Source: Pristionchus mayeri
Lineage: Eukaryota > Nematoda > Chromadorea > Rhabditida > Neodiplogasteridae
Assembly: GCA_036245805.1 (NCBI GenBank)
Contig: BTRK01000002.1
Coordinates: 41,212,661-41,276,660 of the forward strand
Reading direction: 5' to 3'
DNA: 64,000 nucleotides
Below, in pieces: positions 32,629 through 44,065 of the stretch (positions are counted from its first letter, which is position 1; each line of letters opens with the position of its first letter). Position numbers and translations under genes: made by a program. Below the pieces are notes generated by a model that ran no database searches, was not told the DNA's origin, and saw only the letters and a list, made by a program, of their open reading frames with translations.

Positions 32629-33562
32629 CTGATGAGATGGCAACATTATTGTGGAAATGGAAACCGTAAAACATTAAACTATGGAATTGCTCGTCAACTC
32701 TTTGTGTGCCTAGAGTATTCGAAAGCTATGGACTGCTTTGAGAGTTATAAGGCCCATAGTATCGCCACCGGCACGGGGCTTTTTCAATTTTCGAGGACCG
32801 TAGGAACGGAATTGCTCGTCAACTCGTTGTTCAGATGTGCCCAAAATGCCCAAAATATGAAACATGTGTTGCTCTTAATTAAATAATTAAGCCTCAGCCT
32901 TAGCGTAACAACCGTCAGATTATTTGAATTTACGCGCGTGCCCGATCACGCTCACGCTCTTGTTTTTGTTTTGCATGCTTTCTCATTCTTTTTGCCGTGA
33001 TCAGGTACTTACGCAAAATTAAATTAATAAGGTTGTTGGGCAAATTTAATTATTGTGACCTGTGCAATCTTCTCCTCTCCCCTCTCCCCCTTTCCCTGAT
33101 GAGATGGCAACATTATTGTGGAAATGGAAACCGTAAAACATTAAACTATGGAATTGCTCGTCAACTCTTTGTGTGCCTAGAGTATTCACATGAAAGCTAT
33201 GGACTGCTTTGAGAGTTATAAGGCCCATAGTATCGCCACCGGCACGGGGCTTTTTTAATTTTCGAGGACCGTAGGAACGGAATTGCTCGTCAACTCGTTG
33301 TTCAGATGTGCCCAAAATGCCCAAAATATGAAACATGTGTTGCTCTTAATTAAATAATTAAGCCCTTAACGTAACAACCGTCAGATTATTTGAATTTTCG
33401 CGCGTGCCCGATCACGCTCACGTTCTTGTTTTTGTTTTGCATGCTTTCTCATTCTTTTTGCCGTGATCAGGTACTTACGCAAAATTCAAATAATTTGGTT
33501 GTTGGGCAAATTTAATTATTGTGACCTGTGCAATCTTCTCCTCTTCCCTCTCCCCCTTTCCC
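32629..33562. repeat. 467-bp tandem duplication
   Basis: The block starting CTGATGAGATGGCAACATTA at 32,629 repeats at 33,096 and runs to the CCCCTTTCCC boundary in both. A more diverged third version occupies about 34,452-34,690. Open frames inside (for example starting MPSKNEKDLQG) are read-through of intron and not coding. Confidence 0.75.
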
Positions 33563-34375
33563 GCACATTCTGCACTTGCCGAAGTACCCTAGTGGTTTTC
33601 GATAAATAAAATAAAATAAAATATATAATCATTCCTTATTTTTTTGCAGTACTGCGTGGTCGCGTACACGTCCTGCCGTCCGTCTGGAGTGATTCAAGAA
33701 CGCGCGTGCTGAGACGCCCGTAGCACATATCAAAGGTACGATAGATTATTGATCGAACAAGGGTTATTGATTTACCTCAGTGAGTAATTCAGCTATCGGC
33801 ATTATTGCTGCATGTGATTGTAAGGTTGCATAATTAAAATTGGACAAAACATGCGCAGTGTGCTAAACTGCTGAGCGGAGGAAGCTTATGTCGGATGTAT
33901 TAGATGCAAAACTCGAACCTGGTGGTTTTTGTATACTGTCTGGAGTTGCATCTCTGTTAGTTGCTTTTTGATAATGCACATTTGCATCTGATAGTTCTCA
34001 TAATATTTTGCACAGTTTTATGGTACCACTTTCTGCAAATCCTGCTCTGGGTTTGTGGCTAAACAGTTGACATCCTCCAGATTTTGAAAATCGGCAGCAA
34101 TCCCTGCCCGTGTATGCCTCAAGTGTACTGTTTGTATTGTTCGGAACAAGTATAACTTACCGGATTCTATTGAAAGAATAATTTCATTGTGCTTATTATC
34201 ATGATTATAAGTCATTTTAGATCCAGGATGTCTCTCCTTCCCTCGCTATGCCGCAGTCTCGCCCGTCTCTCCCTCACCTCTTCCTCCTCATCCTCAACGA
34301 TGACGTCGCCTAAGATGATGACGCCCATGATGAGGTAGGTATTATTTAAAAATTGAATTCTCGAGGGCACTAGGC

Positions 34376-34449
34376 CGGCGGATGAGAACTATGACGTCAT
34401 GACGCCTTTGACATATGACGTCATAGTTCTCATCCAATCTAGTTCCTAC
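34376..34449. repeat. Short hairpin MITE, GGCACTAGG family
   Basis: GGCACTAGGCCGGCGGATGA faces its inverse, and the inner arms are AACTATGACGTCATGACG and its partner. Same family as 10,692-10,787. Confidence 0.7.
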
Positions 34450-35751
34450 CGGGAGTATTCACCTGAAAGGGATGCACTGTTTCGAGACTCATACTGTCCC
34501 CATTTTCCCCATCGAGACGTCGTTTTGGAGCTTTGCACCGCAAAATTTACAGTAGTCCTTGGTCGGCAATAACGGGATTGCTAGCCATCCCGTTGTTCAG
34601 ATGTGCCAAAAATTTCCAAAATATTCTGCCCGCATGTGTTCTTAATTATATAATTAAGTCTCATTATAATAATTAGTACGATAATCCCTGATTGTCTGCA
34701 GTACAACGTGGTCGCGTACTCTTCCTGCCGCCCAGAGGGATTCAAGAACGCGCGCGTGGAGGCGACGACCGTAGCGCAGGTCACAGGTACGGTAGATTAT
34801 TGATTATTGGTTTGAGTAGGATAATATATAAGTTTATGTCCTGACGCATGTCAATTTGTGTATTGAGGATCTAGGTGAATCGGGGGAGCAGGTGGTTCAC
34901 TTGAACATGCGGGTGCTGCAGTTTGCTATCTGTGAAGCTGTCGATGTTTTTGGAAATAAAATTGCATATTTGAGATGTTATTTCCATTTTTCGGGAGAGG
35001 AAGAGGGAGGGAGAGAGGGATAGAGGGGGCAACGGATACGGTGTGCGGATTAATAAAAAGTCGGCTTGGAGTTCGCTGGGATAACACGGCATACGGTAGG
35101 TCAATATGGAGTACGGTATGATGAGAGGGAGTACGGTAGAATGAACGGGGGCATCTCACCGCGCTCTTGGCTGCGTCAATAACTGACTTCTTTTTCGCAT
35201 ATATTTTGTTGATGTCGTCATGCTTAGGAAAATTTACGAATTGGTAAAACCAATTCTGTGTCATTTCAGATCGGCGAGGGGTGGTGAACTAATTTATTTA
35301 TGTTATGTCTGGGTCGGAGTTCCAAACCGGTGGGGTCTTGCAGTTGGCCTCAATAGTGACCATGTGTGATGTTACATGATGTCGTCATCCTTTGGAAAAA
35401 AATACGAATTGCTAAAACGAATTCTGCCTGATCTCAGATCGGTGTTCTACTCGCGCGGCTTCGCTTGCTTCGTTCTCTTCGTTATCTACGGCGTCTTCTA
35501 CCGTAACTCTCCCCAGGTAATCGAACACTGACTTGTTTACTGCGGATATGAATCAATAGAAACAACTACTGAATTACGCATACTAGTGTGAATTGTAATA
35601 TTCATTCTTGCAGAAGCACTCGTTCCTGGGCCGGTGAAGACGGGCACGATCGCCATGGGCAAGGCCACCGTCGAGTGAGTTTCCAGATTTTACCTTATAT
35701 CAATCCTTCGACTATCTTGCGATAGCTGGGCATTTTGTTATGTCGAAACCA

Positions 35752-36302
35752 AAGGTGTCCAGAAATGGCGGCGAGGAGGGGGGGGGGGGGCGCACCGCCT
35801 CACATGTGAGGCGGTGCGCAAGACATGTATGGTTCATGGAAAAATCGATTGGAAGGACATTGTAGGCAATGACTAAGTACCGTACCCAATCGATAGTACT
35901 GCACCAGCAGATACCGTATATCACTACCGTAAACCGCTTTTACCTCGAACTGACTTTATTTTCCAAAAATTAAAGTACTGTACACAATCGACTCTACAGT
36001 ACCCCCAAAGCAGTATACCACTACCATAACCCCGATTATCGCAAACTAACATTATTTTTTTTTAAAAGTCATGGTACCGTGCCAAATCGATTCTGCAGTA
36101 CCCAAGTAACTACCGTAACCCAGTTCCTTGGGGTTACGGTAGTGATATACGGTATCTGCTGGTACAGTACTATCGATTGGGTACGGTACCTAGTCTTGAC
36201 GTACCATGACGTTCCAATCGATTTTTCCATGAACATACATGCCTTGCGCACCGTTTCACATGTGAGGCGGTGCGCACGCCGCCGGCTTGGACAGCTATGG
36301 TC
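35752..36302. mobile_element. Palindromic element, ATCGATAGTACAGTACC family
   Basis: Outer arms GCGCACCGCCTCACATGTGA and its inverse near 36,250-36,280; inner arms CCAATCGATAGTAC, GATACCGTATATCACTACCG and their inverses. A G run (35,780-35,790) lies in the left arm. Shares inner words with 23,809-24,595. It sits in an intron of the SLC17-like locus. Confidence 0.7.
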
Positions 36303-36644
36303 GAAACATATGCAGATGTACAGTAAAAAATTCTATAATATTTTCCATCATTATGTATCGTACAAACTGCAGCAAGAAGATGATCAAGACGATTCCCTGC
36401 GTGGCCATCCTCAAGACTCCCGATGCCTGGTCAGTTTGTGATCGAGTAGCTACCGTAATCAAATAGATTTACAGGGCGGTCTGGATAGCGGCTATCGGCA
36501 ACTGGCCGCCGGTCAGCGACTCGCATCCGCACCGTGAAAGTGCAGGTACGGTAACCGACTTTCCCTGAATCTTCGTTCGGTCTAATGCACGGATTCAAAA
36601 TAACCAGTTATATTATGCTGTAACGAGTATTTCAATCTCCTACA

Positions 36645-37430
36645 GTCATAGTTGCCCACGTCGCCGGCGACCACCATGAACTTCATGGTTACGCACTGCT
36701 TGATACTTTTTTGTCAGGCTGTGCGTAACCAGGAACGGGGGTTCATGGTCCAAAATAGTGGTAGGGGTTGATTTTCGATCGACCTTAGGTACCATGCCCA
36801 ACATCATCTACAGTAATTCCATTGTCATTTTTCGGCTACCGTATCCCAGATACTAAGCACACCACATGTTTGCAAACACGCAGGTACACGGCCGCACAGG
36901 CATGAATGACCTTAGTCATGAATACCGTAATCCACCTACATTATCCTTGATATCGTAACCCCGGCTCACTACGAACCATGAACTGACTTTATTTCTAAAA
37001 TAGGCGCTAAAAATCCGTTCGTTGTTGTTTTAGGTTCAACTCTTCGAGCAAAATTTTAAAAAAAGCATTTCACCGTGTTATCATAGCCGATTGGTTAAAG
37101 CACTTGTCTAGCAAACAATATGTTGTGGGTTCGAGTCCGGTCGGCGGCAAACACCTTTGCCAAGCTTTGGGATGTTTGGAAAAGTGGTGTTACCGTAACC
37201 TTGCCTACAGTCTCCCGGTTCGGTAGGTCAACTTCAACTTCAGACAATGGAGTTACTGTAGATGATGTTGGGCATGGTGCCAAAGGTCGATTGAACATCA
37301 ACCATTACCACTATTTTGGACCATGATCCCCTATTCATGATCACGCACTGCCTGACAAAAAAGTGTCAGGCATTTCGTAACAATGAACAGGGGTTCATGG
37401 TGGTCGCCGGCGACGTGGGTAACTATGCCT
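36645..37430. mobile_element. Inverted-repeat element with tRNA-like core
   Basis: Left arm from CATAGTTGCCCACGTCGCCG, right arm ending in its inverse (CGGCGACGTGGGTAACTATG). The arms pair over about 200 bases, through GTTCATGG and ATCATCTACAGTAA. The unpaired centre holds a tRNA-like sequence at 37,079-37,153. No TTAA at the outer ends, so it is not obviously the same family as 6,782-7,147. Confidence 0.7.
37079..37153 (+). pseudogene. tRNA-like sequence, possible Ala(AGC) type
   Basis: A-box TAGCCGATTGGTTAAAGC and an exact consensus B-box GGTTCGAGTCC. The anticodon arm CTTGT-CTAGCAA-ACAAT has four of five pairs and a seven-base loop with T at position 33 and AGC as the triplet. The acceptor and T stems pair poorly. 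Probably a tRNA relic or pol III promoter carried by the element. Confidence 0.55.
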
Positions 37431-37723
37431 ACAATATACCTTCTTCTTCCTACCATACCTACAATACTCATCCTCCTGATTCTCAGGTTCGTGGTCTCGG
37501 TCAGGGGCGATTGACGTCAGTGAAGGGACTCACGGTCGCTGGAGTCAGCGTCGTTTCCATCACTGATCAAACGCCTCTCCTCGAGCTCGGACCCGACCCT
37601 GGAAGGACAGGAGAATCTGAGGGTACTGTGGTAGTCTCGGGTCGAGTACCTGGTACCGAAAAGAATGTGTTGTGGCCTCCTCCGTTGTAATAATCTATCC
37701 AAATGTAAGAACCGTCAAATAAA

Positions 37724-39054
37724 GTTATATTGGATCTGCATATTATCCCATCCATCACTGACTGTTTTTGCCCATTGCCCTCATCATGATTCCAAATAAT
37801 ACTCTACTTCGAAAATTGGGTTTCATATGCTGGTCCATGATCACTGCTCTGCGGAAGAAGTGGAGTCGTGAGTTTGGGTGCTCAACCACATGATGTACAT
37901 TCGGGAATCATTGTGGGCGATGGGGGGTAGGGGTACTGAAGATTATGATGAAAGAGATAGGTGAGCGATACTGCAGATTATGGTGAGAGGAGCTGTTGTA
38001 CTGTAGATTATGGTGGGCGATGGAGAGCAGGCATGCTGTAGATTCGGGATAGATGATAGCCAACAAAAATGGGCCCTTCTGTAGAACATTCAGATAAGAT
38101 TTTTAAAGGTTAGGGAACCTTAATTTGAACATTCGGTGGAAGGCTAAAAGTAGTTATAATCCGACTGTCATCATCCGGCCGAGTGCCCGTGTTGCATATG
38201 CGTGTTTCAAAAATCGTTGTGCGGATCGGCGAATACGATGGATAAGTATGATATATCGTGCGTATGCACATGCAGAAAAGTGAATCAAACATAATGCATT
38301 CGTCCTTTGTTTTATACACAACTCACGCAGTACCCTTCTAGTTTGCAACGACATGATAACACCGCTGACATCGGAATTCACTCTTTCGTCTCGTTTGGTA
38401 GATAAGGATTCGTGGGTTCATAGTGCGAACACTATTGACACGTGCTGTGATTTAGATGCAACCTTGCCCCCTTATCATATTCATCTCCTTTGGACAAATT
38501 TTTGAGTCAGTTTTCGTTTCATTTTCAGTTACCTGGTCAGTCAGTACTAGTTGCGAAACCACAAATACAATTCTTTCAGAGTGTGGTCACAACTTAAATA
38601 TTATCCGCATACTTTCATCACCTATCAAAGTCTACTATGCTCTCATTTACTGATCGCCAGTTATCATTAAGGATGGCTTGGCAGGAAATGAATTTCGTCA
38701 TTATGCATACTCTCAATCCTGTCTGACCGGCGAGAGAATAGTGAAAATTCTTGCGTGGCCATCCCTACTATCGGCTCCAGTCGGAAAGGGTGGATTGTGC
38801 TCCGTTATCAGTAGACTCACGAGGATGCTCATCCGTCCATTTATAAGCCACGTGTGATCGATAACGACCACATGCGACCCATTGTCGTCTGCATTCTTGT
38901 TCGAGTCGTGGCTGTTCCCATCACTTTATCCAACTGTCGTTCGGCCCTTCGCGCTCCAAAAAGCTCTGAACTTAATTGAAATCATGAGATTTCACGTGTT
39001 TTTGAATTACAATTTAAAAGTATGCATTAAAAGTATGAGTATTTTCCTTTCCAG
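37724..39054. other. Intergenic, no gene recognised
   Basis: Around 37,930-38,045 there are four units of CTGTAGATTATGGTGGGCGA type, the reverse complement of the 27,500-28,640 array. The rest shows no domain-bearing frame. TTTCCTTTCCAG ends directly before the lipase ATG at 39,055. Confidence 0.5.
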
Positions 39055-41903
39055 ATGCGTCTTCTCATCACGCTCCTTCTCTTCCTTCACTCAATCTCCG
39101 CAGTGTTCGATGATTCTCTCGCCCGTAATCTAATGATGCCACTGTCGGGTGCGGCCTACTCTGACACTCCCCAGCAGTGTCTCGATACGAAAATGGCAGG
39201 GGCTAAGGTAATAATATTTAATGAGAATGCGGCGCATTTTTACGAGCCGAGTCCACGTGCCTTCCTAAACATGGGATGTTAAAAACAATTCAAATAGTCC
39301 AAAAAAATTCGGTTCAAAAAAATGAAATTTTAGGTGAGCAAGCAAGTGACTGTGAAGTGCGATGGATTCAAGGACAAGTGCAGTGGCTTCACCTTCGTGG
39401 ACGAGCAGAGGAAGGTCATCGGATTGTCATTCAGGTAGCTATTTTGAAGTTGAAAGTGATCCCGAGATCACTACACTTAAAGACAGAATCGATCCCTAGA
39501 AGCTATTGAAACAGGTATGTGCAGCCTCTCACTAGAGTGAAAGCCAAATCTACAACAAGTATTGACTTGTGAAATATAAACAGTTTTTTTACAGCTAAAA
39601 AGCAATAATGATGGTAATTTCAGAGGAACCTCTAATCCCTCGCAGCTCATCACTGAAATTACGGAGACTGGTTTCGAGAAAAAGGCTAAGATTCCATTCC
39701 TCATCACAAGATTTGGAGAAACGATATCATGATATCTTCATTTTCCACACTATTTCGACCCTCAACTGATGGAGTGCGTGCAATATAAGGAGATCATTAT
39801 ATCGCTTCTCGAGCTCTACTGATCACTGCATAATCTTGCATTTCTCAGGTCGATTTCAAGGACGGAGGACAGGTGTCGAAGTACTTCAATGACGCCTTCA
39901 TGGACGTGCGTCAATCAATTTCGTTTTTTTATGAAGACATTGATTATCATTACGACATGTAGGATTCTCACAAGTATTCTAAAATATGTGTTCATCCATG
40001 GTGGCAGGTGTGGGACGGAGGACTCGGTGCAGATCTCTCCTATCTCGTCATGACCTACAACGGTTACGATATGTGGGTGAGTGTGATGAATGATCGATAT
40101 TTGCATGTGATGTAAGTGATCTACCCTTGGTATACCCTTCCTAGGTGAGGAGGACCCTCCCTACTTACAATTATTGCAGAAATAAGTTGGCACATCTTTC
40201 CTCACGGCCCACTCCGTGCAGTCACTCATCGAAGCAACATTTCTTTTGTCCAGATCACTGGTTACTCATATTGCCTTACCGATCTGCCTCACCTCGTGCT
40301 ATCTTGGCGACTCTTTACTTTTTCCTAGATCACTGGCCATTCACTGGGAGGCGCTCTCGCATCGCTTGCCTCTGCCCACATTGTCTCGCTCGATTGGTAC
40401 AACTCGAATAAGTGAGTTGATCTCTATCCTTCTTATTATCTCGCAAATCTTGACCCATGGAAGCGATGGTAAGACACTCTAGCGAGCCAGGGTATGCATT
40501 GACTATGTTGGTGTAGAATAATGTATTAATTCTCTTCCGATGAACTACACAAGAATTATTCGCATCAATTCGAATCAAATCAAATTTATTCAAACTTCAG
40601 GGCGTAGGCCTGTTGAATCATGTTGTCATTCCCTTTTTCGGGGTATATTCTGCATGTGTCAGCCCAATTCGTTCCTTCTCGCTCCACTATTTCATGCCGA
40701 TATCTTGCTCTGGGTCTTCCTATCGATCAATTATTATTAGCATATTCCTTCAGAATCTTTCTCTACACATTCGGGCAACCACGTGTCGGCGACCAGAAGT
40801 ACGCGAATGTGCACGATAGCTTTGTGAGTTGACCGAGATCTTTTGGCAAAATCACCGAAATTTCAAATCGCCTGCTTTTCCCGCATAATTGGTGACAAAC
40901 ATCGGGTCTTTATGGCGTTACAACATATCATAGGAAGAGTTTTCCCCGGTATCTCAGTAGGAGTATGGGACATTGAAGTGAAGTGAAGCTCAATGTTCTG
41001 AGATCAACATCTCCGAAAATAGGATACAACGGGAGAGAAATAGCAGTGGGTAATATGATATCACTCCATAATTAAGCTTCCCCTAGGTGCCATCTGAGTA
41101 TCGAGTGGTGCACGACAGAGACATCGTCGCCCACAATCCTCCCCAGTTCATGAAGTACGTCCACCACAAATATGAGGTGAGTAAGGGTTCGATTATTCAT
41201 ATCATTCAATCTCTCGCCGATCGACCGGTCTGAAAAAAACGGGTATAGAACGAAGAGACGGTGACCCGAATTGTGAACTCTTGTGAACAGTCACCATCGA
41301 TTAAGAATAATGCGATAGTTACAAAAAGAGTTTCAATTTTTTGAAGAGCGTGCATTTGCTGGACAGTTAACTAGCTTCCTAACACGCGATCACAAGAACG
41401 ATAGTGTTTCATTGGTTTGTACACGAATATGATTGTACCACCACCCACCCTTGAGTTTGCTGTATTCGATCCAAAACTCCAACCTACTCCCCGACATTAT
41501 CGTTATGGCGCTTCAAGCGTTTGCGATAAAGATCAAAGATTAATTATTAAAGATTTTAATCGAGTAAAGAGTTTGAAAAAATTGCAGGTCTTCTACGAAA
41601 ACAACATGAAGGAAGGGTCATCGTACACGGTGTGCACCGAGCAAGAGGACAAGAAGTGCAGTGACAAATAGTCAGTAGTTTTGTTAAAAATAATTACGAA
41701 AATCAGATATTTGTCACAATTTCTACTGGAAAATGGGCAAATTTTGCAAAATGTGGAAGATTTCATGGCTACATCCAATAGAGGATCACAATGGCTGTAC
41801 ATATTAATTCTACATTCTCAGCCTCTTCGAGACGTCAGTTGAGGACCACACTCATTACTACGGAAAGGAAGTCTCCGAGTATGGAAAGGGTGGATGCAAA
41901 TAA
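39055..41903 (+). CDS. Secreted class 3 lipase
   Basis: A fungal-lipase-like (class 3) triacylglycerol or phospholipid hydrolase, predicted to be secreted. Exons: 39055-39207, 39334-39434, 39624-about 39700, 39849-39905, 40008-40076, 40329-40411, 40754-40823, 41097-41176, 41588-41670 and 41822-41903. A signal peptide (MRLLITLLLFLHSISAV) precedes the mature start. Family landmarks follow in order: MMPLSGAAYSDTP, a Cys-rich CDGFKDKCSGF, the nucleophile elbow ITGHSLGGALASLASAH, YTFGQPRVGDQKYA, the Asp in HDRDIVAHNPP and the His in EDHTHYYG, so the Ser-Asp-His triad is complete. The exon 3 to exon 4 junction is the weak point: no in-phase GT is present, and the only phase-0 choice is a GC donor (AAAAAG/GCTAAG). 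AATAAA at 41,944-41,949. Confidence 0.85.
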
Positions 41904-41943
41904 GAATCTAGTATTGTAAATGCAGCCATTTAAAGTATGGTGT

Positions 41944-41949
41944 AATAAA
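41944..41949 (+). terminator. Polyadenylation signal of the lipase gene
   Basis: AATAAA lies 41 bases after the TAA stop, the usual nematode distance. Confidence 0.6.
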
Positions 41950-42429
41950 TTATTCAAAATCTTGTCTGGTTACTGCAGTATATTTATGACACATGTATCA
42001 TTGTTGGTGCAAGGAAATAGGTAGTGTAGTATCTAACAGTCTCACTAACAACGATGTAAAAATGAGGCCACTGGATTCAATTAGTGGTCATAGAGAGGAC
42101 CGCAAGCGGTTGTTTTCATTTTCATGAGGTGAGAAATCGTTAGCGCGTTCGCCCTCTACCTTCAATGTCCCTCCCTTTTCAACTGTGAAGATTTGAAAAG
42201 AGAAAGAAGTTTTCGCGCCAAATATTCTCCACCTCTCATCTTTTCTATGCTGTATCCATCAGCGTCCACGCCCGTTTCTCTATACCTTTGTGATCGTTTG
42301 CATATCTCTGATATTGCGATCTGCTTTTGATAGTTGAATATGAATCGTCATTTTATTGAAACGTGTCGTAGTTACTAAAACTCAATTTTGCATTGATGTC
42401 ACTGTCCTGTTTGTTTTCAACCTTTATAG

Positions 42430-42700
42430 GATCCCGTTTGCGTAAGAATCGGACAATTGTTGGCACGGGCTTAAAAAGTCAATTCGCGAGAACTCTGAGA
42501 TTTGTGGTATTCTGACCGCTGAACACGATAGGCATAATCATTTTGGTCAAAGAATTGCAGTTGACTCCAGACGCCGTGACGTCGAAATGTGCCAATTTCG
42601 CATATCTGAATTCCAGATGTCGCTAAAATTAAGCCAACGTAGATTCCGGGGCAGATTGAGACGGCGATCACGCCTGTTCATTGCATTTTTCATGAACAAT
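42430..42700. repeat. Single-arm relative of the 20,621-21,697 palindrome
   Basis: Shares GTTTGCGTAAGAATCG, GACTCCAGACGCCGTGACGT and GCTAAAATTA with one arm of the larger palindrome, and ends in TTTTTCATGAACAATTAAA. The second arm is missing. Confidence 0.6.
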
Positions 42701-44065
42701 TAAACAGTTGCTTGATGATGATATGTGCAAGATGTCCAGTGTAGACGTGATCCCCGATGAGATTCGAACTAGAATCGCTGCTCGGTGTCCTTGAATTCTC
42801 TCAATGAAAAATACTCTCAGAAGGGATCATGTTAGCACCTAGGTGAGAATAGCAAGTGGCAGGTCTTTTGTATTGACTTCCCGCCCAGAAAGTGGTCGTT
42901 CTTGAGAAGTCTATAGACTCAGAACGACGAGATATCATGCAAAATCAAGAGAGACAGATCTTCGAAAGTGTGAAGTGGGTCGGATTAGCGGTAATCTGTT
43001 CTGACATTTTTCGCACCCTTCTATGATTCGGGCAATTGCCCACTAATGAAATGGGGTGTATTGACTGGCACATGTGTGCTGCCTAATGGACCTGTTTTTG
43101 GATGTTTTTGGATGGAGGGAGAAGTGAGTGTCTCTCCCTTTCCGTCTATACCACCTTTCTGAGTGTTCTCTCACATACTGACTCGGATCGCGCCTCGCTT
43201 TCGAATTGCAAACGTCATTTTTTTGGCGCCACTACACCTGACACCTAATTTCTCAGTTGTGTTCATTTTTATCTTTTATCTTTCTCTTTCCGCATAGACC
43301 AGTTAGCGTGTTTTCCTTCCCAATTTTGTAAATTTGTAACCAAAGAGTGTATAACGGATAGTGAGGGAGACGAAAGACTTGATATTTCCTGAACAAGTAG
43401 ATTAAACGTTTGTGTTAGTAATTAAGGAATAGGTGTAACGTGTATTCTTACTGAATAAGCCTGATTCATTGAAGCATGTATTTCGTGGATAAAAGCATAA
43501 AAATATTTGTTTCTCAACAGCAAACAGTTCATGGGAATGTAGGGAAGATATAGACGGACATTATTCCTTCTTGTATGCCTGGAACGTAGCACAATGCCCG
43601 CCTGGAACAGCCACAAAGGACGCGTTTTATGAGTGGCACCTCTCTTCCTTCAAATTGTCAGCCCGTAAACAATCCGCGCACCCTCCTGGATGCTTGTCTC
43701 AGTCACACATCTGACGAGCCAAGGAAAGCGCGCCAATCTTCCTTTGTATCCTTCTTTATCTTTTTTCCCGTTCTTTTCGAAGTTATGCGAGTTTGCGCAG
43801 GTTGTGTTCTATGCTACTGGGGGCTGCTAATATTGCAACGTACAAAACCACGAAGGGGCGCCGTTCGCCTGAGATTTAGGCTTGCAACTTTCTTTGTTAG
43901 CAGTACTTGTTCTACCAAGCGATCTTGCGTCTTTATTTGATTGTTTATTTGTAGTGATTAAATTTGCACAAAATTATTTTGAGATTTGCAATTTTCGTCG
44001 AAAATGGAAATGAGTGTTATCTCCCCTCAAAATGTTGCTGGTGGACTCAAGAGAATATCCTCGAC
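42701..44065. other. Intergenic upstream of zinc-finger gene C
   Basis: No domain-bearing frame. The plus-strand frame 43,629-43,940 has no recognisable features. ATG at 44,022 opens a short frame that overlaps the conserved first module of gene C in a different frame and stops. Confidence 0.4.

Larger units (their letters stand above)
32134..37690 (+). pseudogene. SLC17-like transporter exons in a decayed or chimeric gene
   Basis: Plausible exons: 32134-32220 (start MMRRKRDTNPPE), 32536-32616, 34221-34334, 34702-34786 (YNVVAYSSCRPEGFKNARVE), 35438-35516 (VFYSRGFACFVLFVIYGVFY), 35614-35674, 36373-36429 (KKMIKTIPCVAILKTPDAW), 36475-36545 (AVWIAAIGNW) and 37486-37690. The stretch IPC-AILKTPDAWAVWIAAIGNW and the helix before it recall major-facilitator anion transporters of the SLC17 group. 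The exon at 35,614 changes frame in the middle (HSFLG then VKTGTIAMGK), and 33,650-33,737 is a frameshifted duplicate of the 34,702 exon. The early exons have no recognised homology. Introns hold several repeats. AATAAA at 37,718-37,723. Best read as a pseudogene or a mis-joined pair of genes. Confidence 0.4.

Noticed and set aside
32536..32886. Open frame starting MPSKNEKDLQG as a 116-residue protein
   Set aside because: It reads through a clear donor at 32,616 into the duplicated intron sequence.
42750..42800. B-box-like AGTTCGAATCTC on the minus strand
   Set aside because: No A-box at the right distance and no stems.
43629..43940. 103-residue open frame before gene C
   Set aside because: No recognisable domain, no acceptor or donor linking it to gene C, and no conservation with the regions before genes B or D.
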